A stretch of 64,000 bases of DNA from JADCGM01 sp943368345 (GTDB taxonomy: Bacteria; Pseudomonadota; Alphaproteobacteria; Sphingomonadales; Sphingomonadaceae), in NCBI GenBank assembly GCA_943368345.1, contig CALRKY020000010.1:36162-100161 (forward strand). Reading direction: 5' to 3'. Position 1 is the first letter of the stretch. Every line of letters begins with the position of its first letter. The notes under the pieces were generated by a model, which saw only the letters and a program-made list of their open reading frames with translations, was not told the origin of the DNA and made no database searches. Both the position numbers and the translations under genes were made by a program. Positions 26,641 through 34,120 of the stretch are shown here, in pieces.

Positions 26641-26714
26641 CGCACCCGAGAGGATTCGAACCTCTGACCCCTGCCTTCGGAGGGCAGTACTCTATCCAGC
26701 TGAGCTACGGGTGC
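26638..26714 (-). tRNA. tRNA-Arg (CCG)
   Basis: A complete 77-nt cloverleaf on the minus strand: acceptor GCACCCG pairs with CGGGTGC, T-arm GGTTCGAATCC, anticodon loop CTCCGAA with CCG, and encoded CCA at the 3' end. Its 3' end coincides with the end of the IS6 transposase remnant on the other strand. Confidence 0.95.
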
Positions 26715-26792
26715 CGATTGCCGTGGGCGGGGCTTTAGCAAGACTGGCGCGGCAGGGCCAGTGCTTTGACGCAGATGGTCCGCAATCGCGGA

Positions 26793-27401
26793 TTACCGCC
26801 GCTTCGCCGTCCACTTGTCGACCGCCAGTAGCAGCCCGGCGGCCTCTGCCGGGGCAAAGCGGCCGTCGAAGTCGGCGTTGGCGGTGGCTTTCAGCCGGTA
26901 GGGCCAGCTGGTGCGGCTGCGCGGGCGGTAGCTGGCGGCGAGTGCCCGCAGCGCCGCTTCCGGGATGTCAAAGGCCACCGCCTCCCGGAGCGTGCAGCTG
27001 GAGGTTTTGGAGCCGTAACAGCCCGCAACCTCCCGAACGATGATGTCGAGCTTGGCCCCGCCGCCGTCGAACTCGGCCTGGTGGAAATAGCGCCAGCCGC
27101 CCTTGTAGGTCACCGTCTGCACCGCCTGATAGCGGACGCCGCCACTCGCCGGGTCGATGACCGCGCGCAGATAATTGTCGTCCGAATCGCCCGCCATCAG
27201 GCCGTGCGATTCGATGAAGCCGCGGCCTGTGTCGATGGTGACCGTCGCCGCTTCGGTCCGCGTCCGGGCCGACAGCTGGAAATCGGTCGGGGTCAGCGCA
27301 TATAATTTATCCTCCGCCGTCGGCACATAGGCCGCGACGGGGGCGGCGACGGGCAGGGTCAGCACCGCTGCAATCAGGGCGAAAACGGGCAAGCGGATCA
27401 T
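26793..27401 (-). CDS. Hypothetical exported protein
   Basis: A 202-residue protein with a clear Sec signal peptide (MIRLPVFALIAAVLTLPVAA, cleavage near AAPVAAY). The frame extends 30 codons upstream, but AAAGGTGG lies just before the ATG at 27401, which is chosen. The mature part has TDFQLSARTRTEAATVTIDT, YKGGWRYFHQAEFDGGGAKL and two cysteines in CYGSKTSSC that may form a disulfide. I do not recognise a domain. It lies between tRNA-Arg and tRNA-Tyr and is likely a periplasmic protein of unknown function. Confidence 0.8.
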   Translation of the reverse strand: MIRLPVFALIAAVLTLPVAAPVAAYVPTAEDKLYALTPTDFQLSARTRTEAATVTIDTGRGFIESHGLMAGDSDDNYLRAVIDPASGGVRYQAVQTVTYKGGWRYFHQAEFDGGGAKLDIIVREVAGCYGSKTSSCTLREAVAFDIPEAALRALAASYRPRSRTSWPYRLKATANADFDGRFAPAEAAGLLLAVDKWTAKRR

Positions 27402-27509
27402 GCCGCCACCTTTCCCGCCCGCGTCCGCCGCCGTCAAGCTGCGTGGCGTGCAAGTGATGAAGCAATTGACACTGCCGGACCCGTTCGCCATTTAGCCGCC
27501 TCGCTCCGT

Positions 27510-27595
27510 GGAGGAGTGGCCGAGCGGTCAATGGCAGCAGACTGTAAATCTGCCGGGTTTTCCCTACGTTGGTTCAAATCCAACCTCCTCCACCA
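27510..27595 (+). tRNA. tRNA-Tyr (GTA)
   Basis: An 86-nt class II tRNA: acceptor GGAGGAG/CTCCTCC, long variable arm, anticodon loop CTGTAAA with GTA, T-arm GGTTCAAATCC and encoded CCA. First of three plus-strand tRNAs leading to secE. Confidence 0.96.
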
Positions 27596-27642
27596 GCCTT
27601 GGCCCAAAACCACGGCTGGCACATGACGGGGTGGCACGGGAT

Positions 27643-27713
27643 GCGGGTATAGCTCAATGGTAGAGCGGTAGCCTTCCAAGCTTCATACGAGGGTTCGATT
27701 CCCTCTACCCGCT
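27643..27713 (+). tRNA. tRNA-Gly (TCC)
   Basis: Acceptor GCGGGTA/TACCCGC, anticodon loop CTTCCAA with TCC, and T-arm GGGTTCGATTCCC. The DNA after the discriminator reads CCC, so CCA is not encoded and must be added. One mismatch (T-T) is visible in the anticodon stem. Confidence 0.92.
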
Positions 27714-27814
27714 CCCCCCGTGCCCTCCCCGGGCAAGGCACCCTCTGCCGCTTCCCTGAATCCAGCTTGCGTGTGGGGGTGGTGGCAACTATACAGCCCC
27801 GCTCCCGGACCGAT

Positions 27815-27890
27815 AGGAGTGTAGCTCAGTTGGTAGAGCATCGGTCTCCAAAACCGAGGGCCGTGGGTTCGAGTCCCTCCACTCCTGCCA
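27815..27890 (+). tRNA. tRNA-Trp (CCA)
   Basis: A 76-nt cloverleaf: acceptor AGGAGTG/CACTCCT, anticodon loop CTCCAAA with CCA, T-arm GGGTTCGAGTCCC and encoded 3' CCA. It stands 114 bp before secE, the classic tRNA-Trp-secE-nusG order. Confidence 0.97.
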
Positions 27891-28004
27891 GCCGCCATCG
27901 GCGGACGGCAGGGACGAAGGTTCGGGAAGCAGATTTCGCCAGCAGGTGAGCGCCAGCTTTGGGGGTTCACCGGTCGGCTGTTGTGGTTTGAAGGACGTTG
28001 AGGC

Positions 28005-28208
28005 GTGGCGAAGACATCCCCCGGCGAATTTGTTCGGCAGGTGCGCAAGGAGGCCGGGAAAATCACCTGGCCGACCCGGCGTGAAACCGTGCAGGCGTCG
28101 ATCATGGTGTTGATCATGGTGGTGGTGCTGTCGCTGTTCTTTACGGTGGTTGACGCGGTGCTGGGGTTCAGCGTCAAGCAGCTGCTATCCCTGCTGTCCG
28201 GCAATTAG
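28005..28208 (+). CDS. secE: Preprotein translocase subunit SecE
   Basis: A 67-residue single-span form of SecE, the essential clamp of the SecYEG channel. The conserved amphipathic stretch VRKEAGKITWPTRRET precedes the membrane helix ASIMVLIMVVVLSLFFTVVD. The start codon is GTG (a long upstream leader stays open in no better frame). nusG follows after 20 bp. Confidence 0.96.
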   Translation: MAKTSPGEFVRQVRKEAGKITWPTRRETVQASIMVLIMVVVLSLFFTVVDAVLGFSVKQLLSLLSGN

Positions 28209-28228
28209 GCGAGAGACGAAGACACAAT

Positions 28229-28768
28229 ATGTCGCGCTGGTACATCATTCACGCCTATTCAGGCTTTGAGAACAAGGTTCGCGACGCGATCCTCGCGGAC
28301 GCCACCCGCATGGGCCTCGTGCCGTTTGTCGATGCCGTCGAGGTGCCGGTTGAAAAGGTGACCGAGGTTCGGCGTGGCAAGAAAGTCGTGTCCGACCGCA
28401 AATATTTCCCCGGCTATGTGCTCGCCAAGCTGGAGATGACCGACGACGTCTACCATCTGGTCAAGAACACCCCGAAGGTCACCGGATTTCTGGGCCAGCA
28501 AGGCAAACCGCAGCCGATCAGCGAGGCCGAAGCCGCCCGCATCCTCAACACCAAGGTTGACGAGACGGTCACTACCGCCAAGGTCAAGCTGAAGGTCGAT
28601 TTCGAGATCGGCGATCAGGTGAAGGTCCTCGACGGCCCGTTCGCCAGCTTCATCGGCCTGGTCGAGGAAATCGACTTCGACCGCGGTCGCGTCAAGGTCA
28701 GCGTCAGCATCTTCGGCCGCGCCACCCCCGTCGAACTCGAATTCGAGCACGTCCAGAAAAGCAAGTAG
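28229..28768 (+). CDS. nusG: Transcription termination/antitermination protein NusG
   Basis: A 179-residue essential elongation factor binding RNA polymerase, Rho and the ribosome. The NGN domain begins WYIIHAYSGFENKVRDAI and includes FPGYVLAKLEM and FLGQQGKPQPISEAEAARI. The C-terminal KOW domain has GDQVKVLDGPFASFIGLVEE and VSIFGRATPVELEF. Downstream one expects rplK-rplA, but these are not in the window; the strand changes and a toxin-antitoxin pair follows. No hairpin terminator with a T-tract is obvious in 28769-28932. Confidence 0.97.
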   Translation: MSRWYIIHAYSGFENKVRDAILADATRMGLVPFVDAVEVPVEKVTEVRRGKKVVSDRKYFPGYVLAKLEMTDDVYHLVKNTPKVTGFLGQQGKPQPISEAEAARILNTKVDETVTTAKVKLKVDFEIGDQVKVLDGPFASFIGLVEEIDFDRGRVKVSVSIFGRATPVELEFEHVQKSK

Positions 28769-28932
28769 CGCACCGAGCCAGCGAAGCGATTGCCCCGCAA
28801 TCGTTAGCAGGCGAGCGAGCCGCGACGCGCCCGGACGGCGGGTCGCAACGGGGCACAGCCCCAAGCGAACCCGACCGACGACAAGCGGGATTCACTCCCG
28901 CGCTGTCCTTCTTCCTGACGACCGCACTCACC

Positions 28933-29307
28933 CTACCACAGCGTCTTCACCGGATACTGGCGGATCGTCGCATCCGCTGTGACCAGCGTGTACCCATCCA
29001 CCAGCGCATGGGCGATCAGCATCCGGTCGATCGGGTCCCGGTGAATGTCGGGCAGGGCCATCACCACCGGCCAGACCCGCGCCGGAAAATCCACCACGCT
29101 GAGGCCATAATCCCGGATCAACTGATCGAGCGACCCCAAAGCCGGGAGTCGCCCCCGCTTCACCAGGTCGCTGAACTCCCATGCGGTGACGGCGGAGACG
29201 CACAGGTCATTGCGGCTGTCGAACAGCGCCTCCTGCACCTGTTGCCGCAGTCGGGCGTCGCCGGTTTGCAGCCACACCAGAATCTGGGTGTCAAGCAGCA
29301 GGTCCAA
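28933..29307 (-). CDS. PIN-domain toxin of the VapC type
   Basis: A 124-residue PIN-domain ribonuclease, toxin of a type II toxin-antitoxin pair. Four acidic active-site residues are visible: Asp6 in LLLDTQILVW, Glu in VTAWEFSDL, Asp in DIHRDPIDRMLIA and Asp in VTADATI. The subgroup matches PIN proteins paired with Phd-like antitoxins. No ATG is available; the start appears to be TTG at 29307 with GGAAAG about 9 nt upstream, overlapping the antitoxin gene by 17 bp. A weak start may keep toxin below antitoxin. Confidence 0.88.
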   Translation of the reverse strand: MDLLLDTQILVWLQTGDARLRQQVQEALFDSRNDLCVSAVTAWEFSDLVKRGRLPALGSLDQLIRDYGLSVVDFPARVWPVVMALPDIHRDPIDRMLIAHALVDGYTLVTADATIRQYPVKTLW

Positions 29308-29593
29308 AGATCCGGCTTTCCCGCGCCGCGATATCGTCCTCGGTCATCGACGGCGGCACGATGGTCTCGGCGGACCCGGCGAGATGGGCAAAGCGCGTCG
29401 CGGCGCGGTCAAACGCCGCCCGCCGCATGTCGCCGAGATTTGCGGGCTTCATGGCGTCGGCCAGATGCGCCGGGACCAGCTCGGCCTCGGGCTGACCGGC
29501 CCGCATGATCTGCACCCGCTCCCCGCGCTTCATCGCCATCAGCAACTCCGAAAGCCGCGTCTTGGCCTCACCGATATTGACATGGATGGTCAT
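29291..29593 (-). CDS. Antitoxin of the Phd/YefM type
   Basis: A 100-residue antitoxin upstream of the PIN toxin. The N-terminus MTIHVNIGEAKTRLSELLMA and KRGERVQIMRAGQPEAELVP are the Phd/YefM fold that binds the operator and dimerises. The C-terminal tail (about residues 60-100) should wrap the toxin; it includes RAAFDRAATRFAHL and PSMTEDDIAARESR. Phd-type antitoxins repress their own operon, so the operator is expected just upstream, in 29594-29700. Confidence 0.87.
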   Translation of the reverse strand: MTIHVNIGEAKTRLSELLMAMKRGERVQIMRAGQPEAELVPAHLADAMKPANLGDMRRAAFDRAATRFAHLAGSAETIVPPSMTEDDIAARESRIFGPAA

Positions 29594-29889
29594 AATGCGG
29601 GGACGGTAGCTTGGTCAAAAAATCCGGTCAAGTGGGTGTAGGCAATCCCACCCCCTTGGGGGAGGGTTGGGTGGGGGCCTTCGTGAACGTCGCCAGCATG
29701 TCGGCATTGACGTGGCCGCCGGTTTCCAATTCCACCGTCCCGCCAGTTGCCCTGCCGGAGCATTCCGCTACGGTTGCAATCATGAGCCGCCAGCACGTCA
29801 ATGCCTACCGCACCAAGATGGCGGTGGACTGTTGGAATGGTGATGTATATTGGAACGTAACCGGAACATATCGATGAGTGTTACTTAAT
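29594..29889. other. Intergenic stretch between toxin-antitoxin and methyltransferase genes
   Basis: It should hold the minus-strand antitoxin promoter and the plus-strand methyltransferase promoter. At 29647-29666 there is a short imperfect hairpin of C and G runs around TT. A 31-codon frame starting at 29782 (MSRQHVNAYRTKMAVDCWNG) is open but I see no homology. The AT-rich part 29836-29880 includes TATATT, a possible -10 element without a good -35. Confidence 0.4.
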
Positions 29890-30999
29890 ATGGCCATTCA
29901 AGCGGTGACTTCCACGTCGGGCAATCGCACACTGTCCAATGCGCGCAGCGCCAAGCAGGATGAGTTCTACACGCAGCTCGTCGATATCGAAAATGAGCTA
30001 AAGCACTATCGCGCGCAGTTGCGCGGCAAGATCGTGTTTTGCAATTGCGATGACCCGTATGAGAGCAATTTTTTCCGCTACTTCGCGCTCAATTTTAACG
30101 CGCTCGGGCTGAAAAAATTGATCGCAACAAGCTACGCCAAATCATCGATTGTGGGCGGCTATCTACCGCTGCTCGACATCGAAGGGCTAAAGCCGGAGGG
30201 CACCGAACCGTATGCGATCGAGATCAGCGAAGTGCCGGACGCCAACGGCGATGGCGCGACTGACCTTGCTGATGTCGAATGGCTTCTTCGCAATAATGCC
30301 AATATTTGCCGACCCCTGAAAGGCGATGTCGAATTTAGCGCGGGCGATTTCCGTAGTGCCGAGTGCGTCGAATATCTGAAACAGGCTGATATCGTGGTGA
30401 CAAACCCGCCGTTTTCGTTATTTCGGGAGTTTACGGCGCTGCTTCTGAAACACTCGAAGAACTTTCTTATAATTGGTAATCTAAACGCAATACACTATTC
30501 AGATATATTTGGATTTTTTCGTGATAACCAACTTTGGTTAGGCGAGAGCATACACAGTGGCGACCGAGAATTTCGTGTTCCAGATCACTATCCGTTACAA
30601 GCGGCTGGTTACAGAATCGACGAACAAGGAAATAAATATATACGTGTTAAGGGGGTTCGTTGGTTTACGAACATGGACAATCCAAACAGGCACGAAATGC
30701 TGCCGTTGTATCGGCGATATGACCCCGATGAATTTCCTACATATGACAATCTGGACGCTATTGAGGTTTCAAAAGCAACACACATTCCGTGCGATTTTGA
30801 GGGGCTTATAGGAGTGCCGGACTCTTTTATGGATAAATTTAATCCAGCTCAATTCGAGTTGATCGGAATACCATTTGGCAACTTGGGAAAAAGTATCGGT
30901 GTTACGAAAAATTTTCGAGGGCGAACGGATATCGCTATCACGCAGAATGGGAAGTCGCGCTGCCCGTATTCTCGCATAATTATAAAGCGAAAGGTATGA
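29890..30999 (+). CDS. Adenine-specific DNA methyltransferase, EcoRI-methylase family
   Basis: Predicted N6-adenine methyltransferase of 369 residues. The N-terminus SNARSAKQDEFYTQLVDIEN and FCNCDDPYESNFFRYFALNF match the EcoRI-methylase family, and the catalytic motif IV is NPPF at 172-175 (DIVVTNPPFSLFREF). A GTG 12 bp upstream is open, but the ATG at 29890 gives the family N-terminus. The DNA is mosaic: codons up to about 180 have GC content like the genome, whereas 30440-30960 is AT-rich, with one sampled 60-bp line at 30%. The DUF262-HNH gene starts 1 bp after its stop. Confidence 0.88.
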   Translation: MAIQAVTSTSGNRTLSNARSAKQDEFYTQLVDIENELKHYRAQLRGKIVFCNCDDPYESNFFRYFALNFNALGLKKLIATSYAKSSIVGGYLPLLDIEGLKPEGTEPYAIEISEVPDANGDGATDLADVEWLLRNNANICRPLKGDVEFSAGDFRSAECVEYLKQADIVVTNPPFSLFREFTALLLKHSKNFLIIGNLNAIHYSDIFGFFRDNQLWLGESIHSGDREFRVPDHYPLQAAGYRIDEQGNKYIRVKGVRWFTNMDNPNRHEMLPLYRRYDPDEFPTYDNLDAIEVSKATHIPCDFEGLIGVPDSFMDKFNPAQFELIGIPFGNLGKSIGVTKNFRGRTDIAITQNGKSRCPYSRIIIKRKV

Positions 31000-31000
31000 G

Positions 31001-32092
31001 ATGAAGATCGAGCTTCGACACGTAACGGTTGCCGAGCTCATCGAGGCATTCGCTGACAATGGCGAACAAGGCGTTGTCGGCTATGGTGGTAAACTCAATA
31101 TCCGTCCGGCCTATCAGCGCGAGTTTATTTACAAAGAAAAGCAGCGCAACGCCGTAATCGACACGGTGCGTAAAGGGTTTCCGCTCAACACCATGTACTG
31201 GGCTGTCGCCGGTGAGGGTTTCGAGCTGATGGATGGGCAGCAGCGCACGATCAGCATCTGCCAATATGTTGACGGCGACTATTCGGTAGAGATCGACGGC
31301 AAGCCTTTCGGCTTTGCCAATCTGCCCGCTGAACGCCGACAGCAGATTCTCGATTACGAACTGTCGATCTACATCTGCGACGGCAGTGAAGGCGAAAAGC
31401 TCGACTGGTTCAAGGTGATCAACATCGCTGGCGAAAAGCTGACCGAACAGGAGCTTCGCAACGCAATCTACACCGGGCCTTGGTTGGCGAATGCGAAAAC
31501 GTATTTTTCGAGAACGTCAGCACCAGCTTACGCGATTGGTAACAAGCTGGTGAACGGAACGCCCATACGACAGGACTATCTGGAAACCGCGCTGGATTGG
31601 CTTTCTCACGGCAAGATCGAGGATTACATGGCCGCACATCAGCATGACCAGAATGCCAACCCGCTGTGGACCCATTTTCAGAACGTCATCACCTGGGCCA
31701 ATCTGACGTTTCCGAATTACCGCAAGGAAATGAAGGGGGTGGCGTGGGGGCCGCTGTTCAATGCCCACGGCCAGAAGCCGCAGGACACAGCCAAGCTGGA
31801 GGCCGAAGTCTCTCGCCTGATGCAGGATGAGGATGTTACCAAGAAGTCAGGTATTTACGACTACGTCATCACTCGTGACGAGCGCAGGCTATCGATTCGC
31901 GCGTTCACCGATAATATGCGTCGCGAAGCCTACGAGCGGCAAGGGGGCAAATGCGCCGCCTGTACCGAGCACTTCGAGATCGGTGAAATGGAAGCAGACC
32001 ATACCACGCCGTGGAGTAAGGGTGGTAAAACCGTCGCTAAAAATTGCCGGATGTTGTGCAAGAAAGACAATCGACTCAAGAGCGGTGTTTAA
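31001..32092 (+). CDS. DUF262-HNH protein, putative restriction nuclease
   Basis: A 363-residue fusion. The N-terminal DUF262 (ParB-like/GmrSD-N) domain has RPAYQREFIY at 35-44 and the nucleotide-binding motif DGQQR at 78-82. The C-terminus is an HNH nuclease: zinc ligands C318-x2-C321 and C349/C353, and the catalytic D333-H334 in EADHTTPWSKGG with N348. DUF262 proteins with nuclease tails include GmrSD, BrxU and SspE, all antiviral and all modification-sensing. Paired 1 bp behind a methyltransferase, it most likely cuts DNA lacking or bearing that mark. Whole gene appears intact. Confidence 0.85.
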   Translation: MKIELRHVTVAELIEAFADNGEQGVVGYGGKLNIRPAYQREFIYKEKQRNAVIDTVRKGFPLNTMYWAVAGEGFELMDGQQRTISICQYVDGDYSVEIDGKPFGFANLPAERRQQILDYELSIYICDGSEGEKLDWFKVINIAGEKLTEQELRNAIYTGPWLANAKTYFSRTSAPAYAIGNKLVNGTPIRQDYLETALDWLSHGKIEDYMAAHQHDQNANPLWTHFQNVITWANLTFPNYRKEMKGVAWGPLFNAHGQKPQDTAKLEAEVSRLMQDEDVTKKSGIYDYVITRDERRLSIRAFTDNMRREAYERQGGKCAACTEHFEIGEMEADHTTPWSKGGKTVAKNCRMLCKKDNRLKSGV

Positions 32093-32146
32093 GCGCCGCG
32101 CTTTCCACCGCGCGTCTCGCGCAAAGGTGATGCCGACCAGCATTAT

Positions 32147-32161
32147 GTTCGCACTTTGTTC
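32147..32161 (+). promoter_or_regulatory. Possible LexA (SOS) box overlapping a -35-like element
   Basis: GTTC, seven bases, GTTC matches the alphaproteobacterial LexA consensus exactly. TTGACA follows at 32162 and a weak TAGATG lies 17 bp further, so a promoter could be SOS-controlled. The next 43 codons from 32188 form no recognised protein. About two such matches are expected by chance in 64 kb on both strands, so this is tentative. Confidence 0.3.
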
Positions 32162-32444
32162 TTGACATTCGCAACCAGATCGGTTAGATGCGCACTTGCT
32201 CCGGCGTGGCCACGTTCGGGGCGGACACGGGTTTGTGGCTGTTACAGGCCGCCTACCCAGGACCGGCGCGGAATCGTTCGGGTAACCAGCCGAAGCTTCG
32301 CGACCTGCCCGTCTGGTGAGGTCTGCCAAAGAGCGTCCATTTGCATGTGCTGAAAGGACGACGGACCAAGGCTCCGGACACCAGTCTCGGTGTGATGCAG
32401 TAACCAAGTCTCAGCGTACCGAGCCCCGAGCGTAGTTGCAGAGA

Positions 32445-32474
32445 ACGCGCCGGTCCCCGTCTGTCCCCCGGCCG
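32445..32474. repeat. 30-bp copy of the response-regulator 3' end
   Basis: Matches 34111-34140 with one difference (T at 32462 versus C at 34128). In the other copy these bases encode the last ten residues of the LytTR regulator and reach into the 111-bp direct repeat. No further similarity is seen on either side. Confidence 0.8.
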
Positions 32475-32532
32475 CCAACAGGCGCGACCGGGCTATTCGT
32501 GCGTGGCCCGCACCAACATTCCCCTCACTCCG

Positions 32533-32652
32533 CCTGTCATCCCGGGCTCGCCCCGGGACCCAGCGCAGCAAAGAAACGCGCGGGAGCGCGCTGCACGCTA
32601 CCGCGCGCAATCATGGTTTGGCTGGGTCCCGGCGCGAGGCCGGGATGACAGG
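32533..32652. repeat. Palindromic intergenic repeat element
   Basis: Arms 32533-32564 and 32621-32652 (32 bp each) are reverse complements with a few mismatches; each holds the GTCATCCCGG and GGGACCCAGC blocks. The 56-bp centre is different. The element resembles the CATCCCGG-type palindromes common in high-GC proteobacterial intergenic DNA and could be a non-autonomous mobile sequence. No target duplication is apparent. Confidence 0.8.
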
Positions 32653-32773
32653 TTGAAAGTGAGCGGTAGCAAATTGGGAGAGCTGCATGTCACCACCCCC
32701 TCCCGCAATGATCAGCCTTGCGCCGCGCCCCCGGTGCGTGGTCAGGTGAGCTTTCCCTGGGGAGGGGTGTCGC

Positions 32774-34102
32774 GTGTCGCTCAAGCGTCGGACGTTGCTG
32801 AATTTTGCCGGGCCGGGGCTGTTGCTCCATGCCATGGGGTTGCCGGCGGTGGTGTATCTGCCGCCTTATTATGCCGGGGAGCTCGGCATGGGTCTGGCGG
32901 CGGTTGGGCTGATCTTCTTTCTGGTCCGCGCCATTGATCTGCCGCTCGATGTGTTCATTGGCGCGATGATGGACCGCACCAACTCGCGCTGGGGCCGGTT
33001 CCGACCGTGGATCGGGGCGGGCGGGCTTTTGATGGGTATCGGCGTCTGGCTGGTGTTTTTTGCCAAGCCCGGTACGCCGCCGTGGCTCGGGCTGCTGTTC
33101 CTGCTGGTCGCCTACGCCGGACAGTCATCGCTGTGGCTGTCGCAAACGTCCTGGGGGTCGCAACTGTCGGCCGACTATAACGAACGCTCGCGGATTTTTG
33201 GCTGGTGGCAATTGCTGAATGTCGCCGGGTTGCTGATGATCGCGGCGATTCCGCCGCTGCTCGGCGGGACGGCGGCGGAGAATATCCACGCCATGGGCTG
33301 GTTTGCCATCGCCATGGTGCCGCTTACCATCTTGCCGGTGCTGCTGTGGCTGCCGGAGCCGGTGAACACGGCGCCGTCGGAACATGCCGCCTGGCGCGAT
33401 ATTGTCAGCCTGACCAAGAACAAGCTGCTGATGCGGCTGCTGGTCGCCGACCTGCTGGTCAGCCTTGCCCCTGGGGTGACCGGTGCGCTGTTCCGTTTCT
33501 ATTTCGAACATGTGCTCGGCTATGACGGGCGGCAGACCGGGGCGTTGCTGTTGATCTATTTCACGGTCGGGCTGCTCACCATTCCGTTCTGGGGTTGGCT
33601 TGCCCGCCGGGCGTCGAAACACCGGACGCTGGCGATTGCCGGGATCGCCTATGCCATCCTCCAAACCGGGGTGGTCCTGCTGCCGCCCAACAGCTTTGAA
33701 ATGGCGATGGTTGGGATGGGGATTGCTGGCCTGCCCTATGCCGCCGGGGCGTTCCTGCTTCGCGCCATTCTCGCCGATGTGATTGACGTTGACCGGCTGC
33801 AAACCGGTGCCGATCGCACCGGCCTGCTGTCCGCGGTGCTGACCACAACCGGCAAGATTGGCTATGCCATTCCGGTTGGGGCCGCTTACGGGGTGTTGGC
33901 GCTGGTGGGCTTCAATGCCACGCCGGGGGCGGTGAATACCGACTTTGCGACGGGCTCGCTGATCGCCTTGTTCACGATATTGCCGGCGACGATCATGCTG
34001 GTGATGTCGTGGCGGATGTGGTCCTGGCCGCATGATGCGGTTGAACATGCGCGGGTCCAGTCAGAGCTCGCCGCGCGGGACGCCTCCCGCGCGGCGGCCT
34101 GA
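32774..34102 (+). CDS. MFS transporter, GPH (sugar:cation symporter)-like
   Basis: Twelve-helix membrane transporter of 442 residues. The N-terminus FAGPGLLLHAMGLPAVVYLP and VRAIDLPLDVFIGAMMDRTN with RWGRFRPWIGAGG match the melibiose-carrier/GPH group, where the Asp and the DRT..R.GRFRPW loop are conserved. The start is GTG, with GGAGGGG 7 nt upstream. Substrate unknown; GPH members carry glycosides. The last 31 codons fall in the left 111-bp direct repeat, and a copy of them lies 3.9 kb downstream. Confidence 0.88.
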   Translation: MSLKRRTLLNFAGPGLLLHAMGLPAVVYLPPYYAGELGMGLAAVGLIFFLVRAIDLPLDVFIGAMMDRTNSRWGRFRPWIGAGGLLMGIGVWLVFFAKPGTPPWLGLLFLLVAYAGQSSLWLSQTSWGSQLSADYNERSRIFGWWQLLNVAGLLMIAAIPPLLGGTAAENIHAMGWFAIAMVPLTILPVLLWLPEPVNTAPSEHAAWRDIVSLTKNKLLMRLLVADLLVSLAPGVTGALFRFYFEHVLGYDGRQTGALLLIYFTVGLLTIPFWGWLARRASKHRTLAIAGIAYAILQTGVVLLPPNSFEMAMVGMGIAGLPYAAGAFLLRAILADVIDVDRLQTGADRTGLLSAVLTTTGKIGYAIPVGAAYGVLALVGFNATPGAVNTDFATGSLIALFTILPATIMLVMSWRMWSWPHDAVEHARVQSELAARDASRAAA

Positions 34103-34120
34103 TCCGGGTCACGCGCCGGT
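34010..34120. repeat. 111-bp direct repeat, left copy
   Basis: Identical to 37938-38048 except one base (C at 34081, T at 38009). It contains the final codons and stop of the MFS gene, a 10-bp-stem hairpin, and on the other strand the last three codons and stop of the response regulator. The two copies bracket 3817 bp. Confidence 0.97.
34071..34094. terminator. Hairpin at the MFS / response-regulator convergence
   Basis: A perfect 10-bp GC-rich stem (CCGCGCGGGA with TCCCGCGCGG) around a 4-base loop, just before the MFS stop. There is no T-tract on either side, so intrinsic termination is uncertain; it may only stabilise 3' ends. Confidence 0.4.

Larger units (their letters stand above)
32093..32773. 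other. Gene-free stretch of 681 bp with repeats
   Basis: No convincing coding region. It contains a GTTC-N7-GTTC site (32147-32161), a 30-bp sequence also found at 34111-34140, and a 120-bp palindromic element (32533-32652). Small frames on both strands have no recognisable homology. The pattern suggests a zone of past insertions and deletions beside the restriction module. Confidence 0.6.

Noticed and set aside
26638..26714. tRNA-Arg as an attachment site with a second partial copy in the window
   Set aside because: I looked for a repeat of its 3' end downstream to the UrcA region and found none.
28259..28864. A 201-codon acidic minus-strand frame opposite nusG
   Set aside because: Covers an essential, clearly conserved gene; Leu/Asp-rich composition is what the complement of nusG produces.
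29611..29877. An 88-codon plus-strand frame before the methyltransferase
   Set aside because: No homology, contains the GC hairpin in frame, and ends next to the expected promoter region. Kept only as a note in the gap entry.
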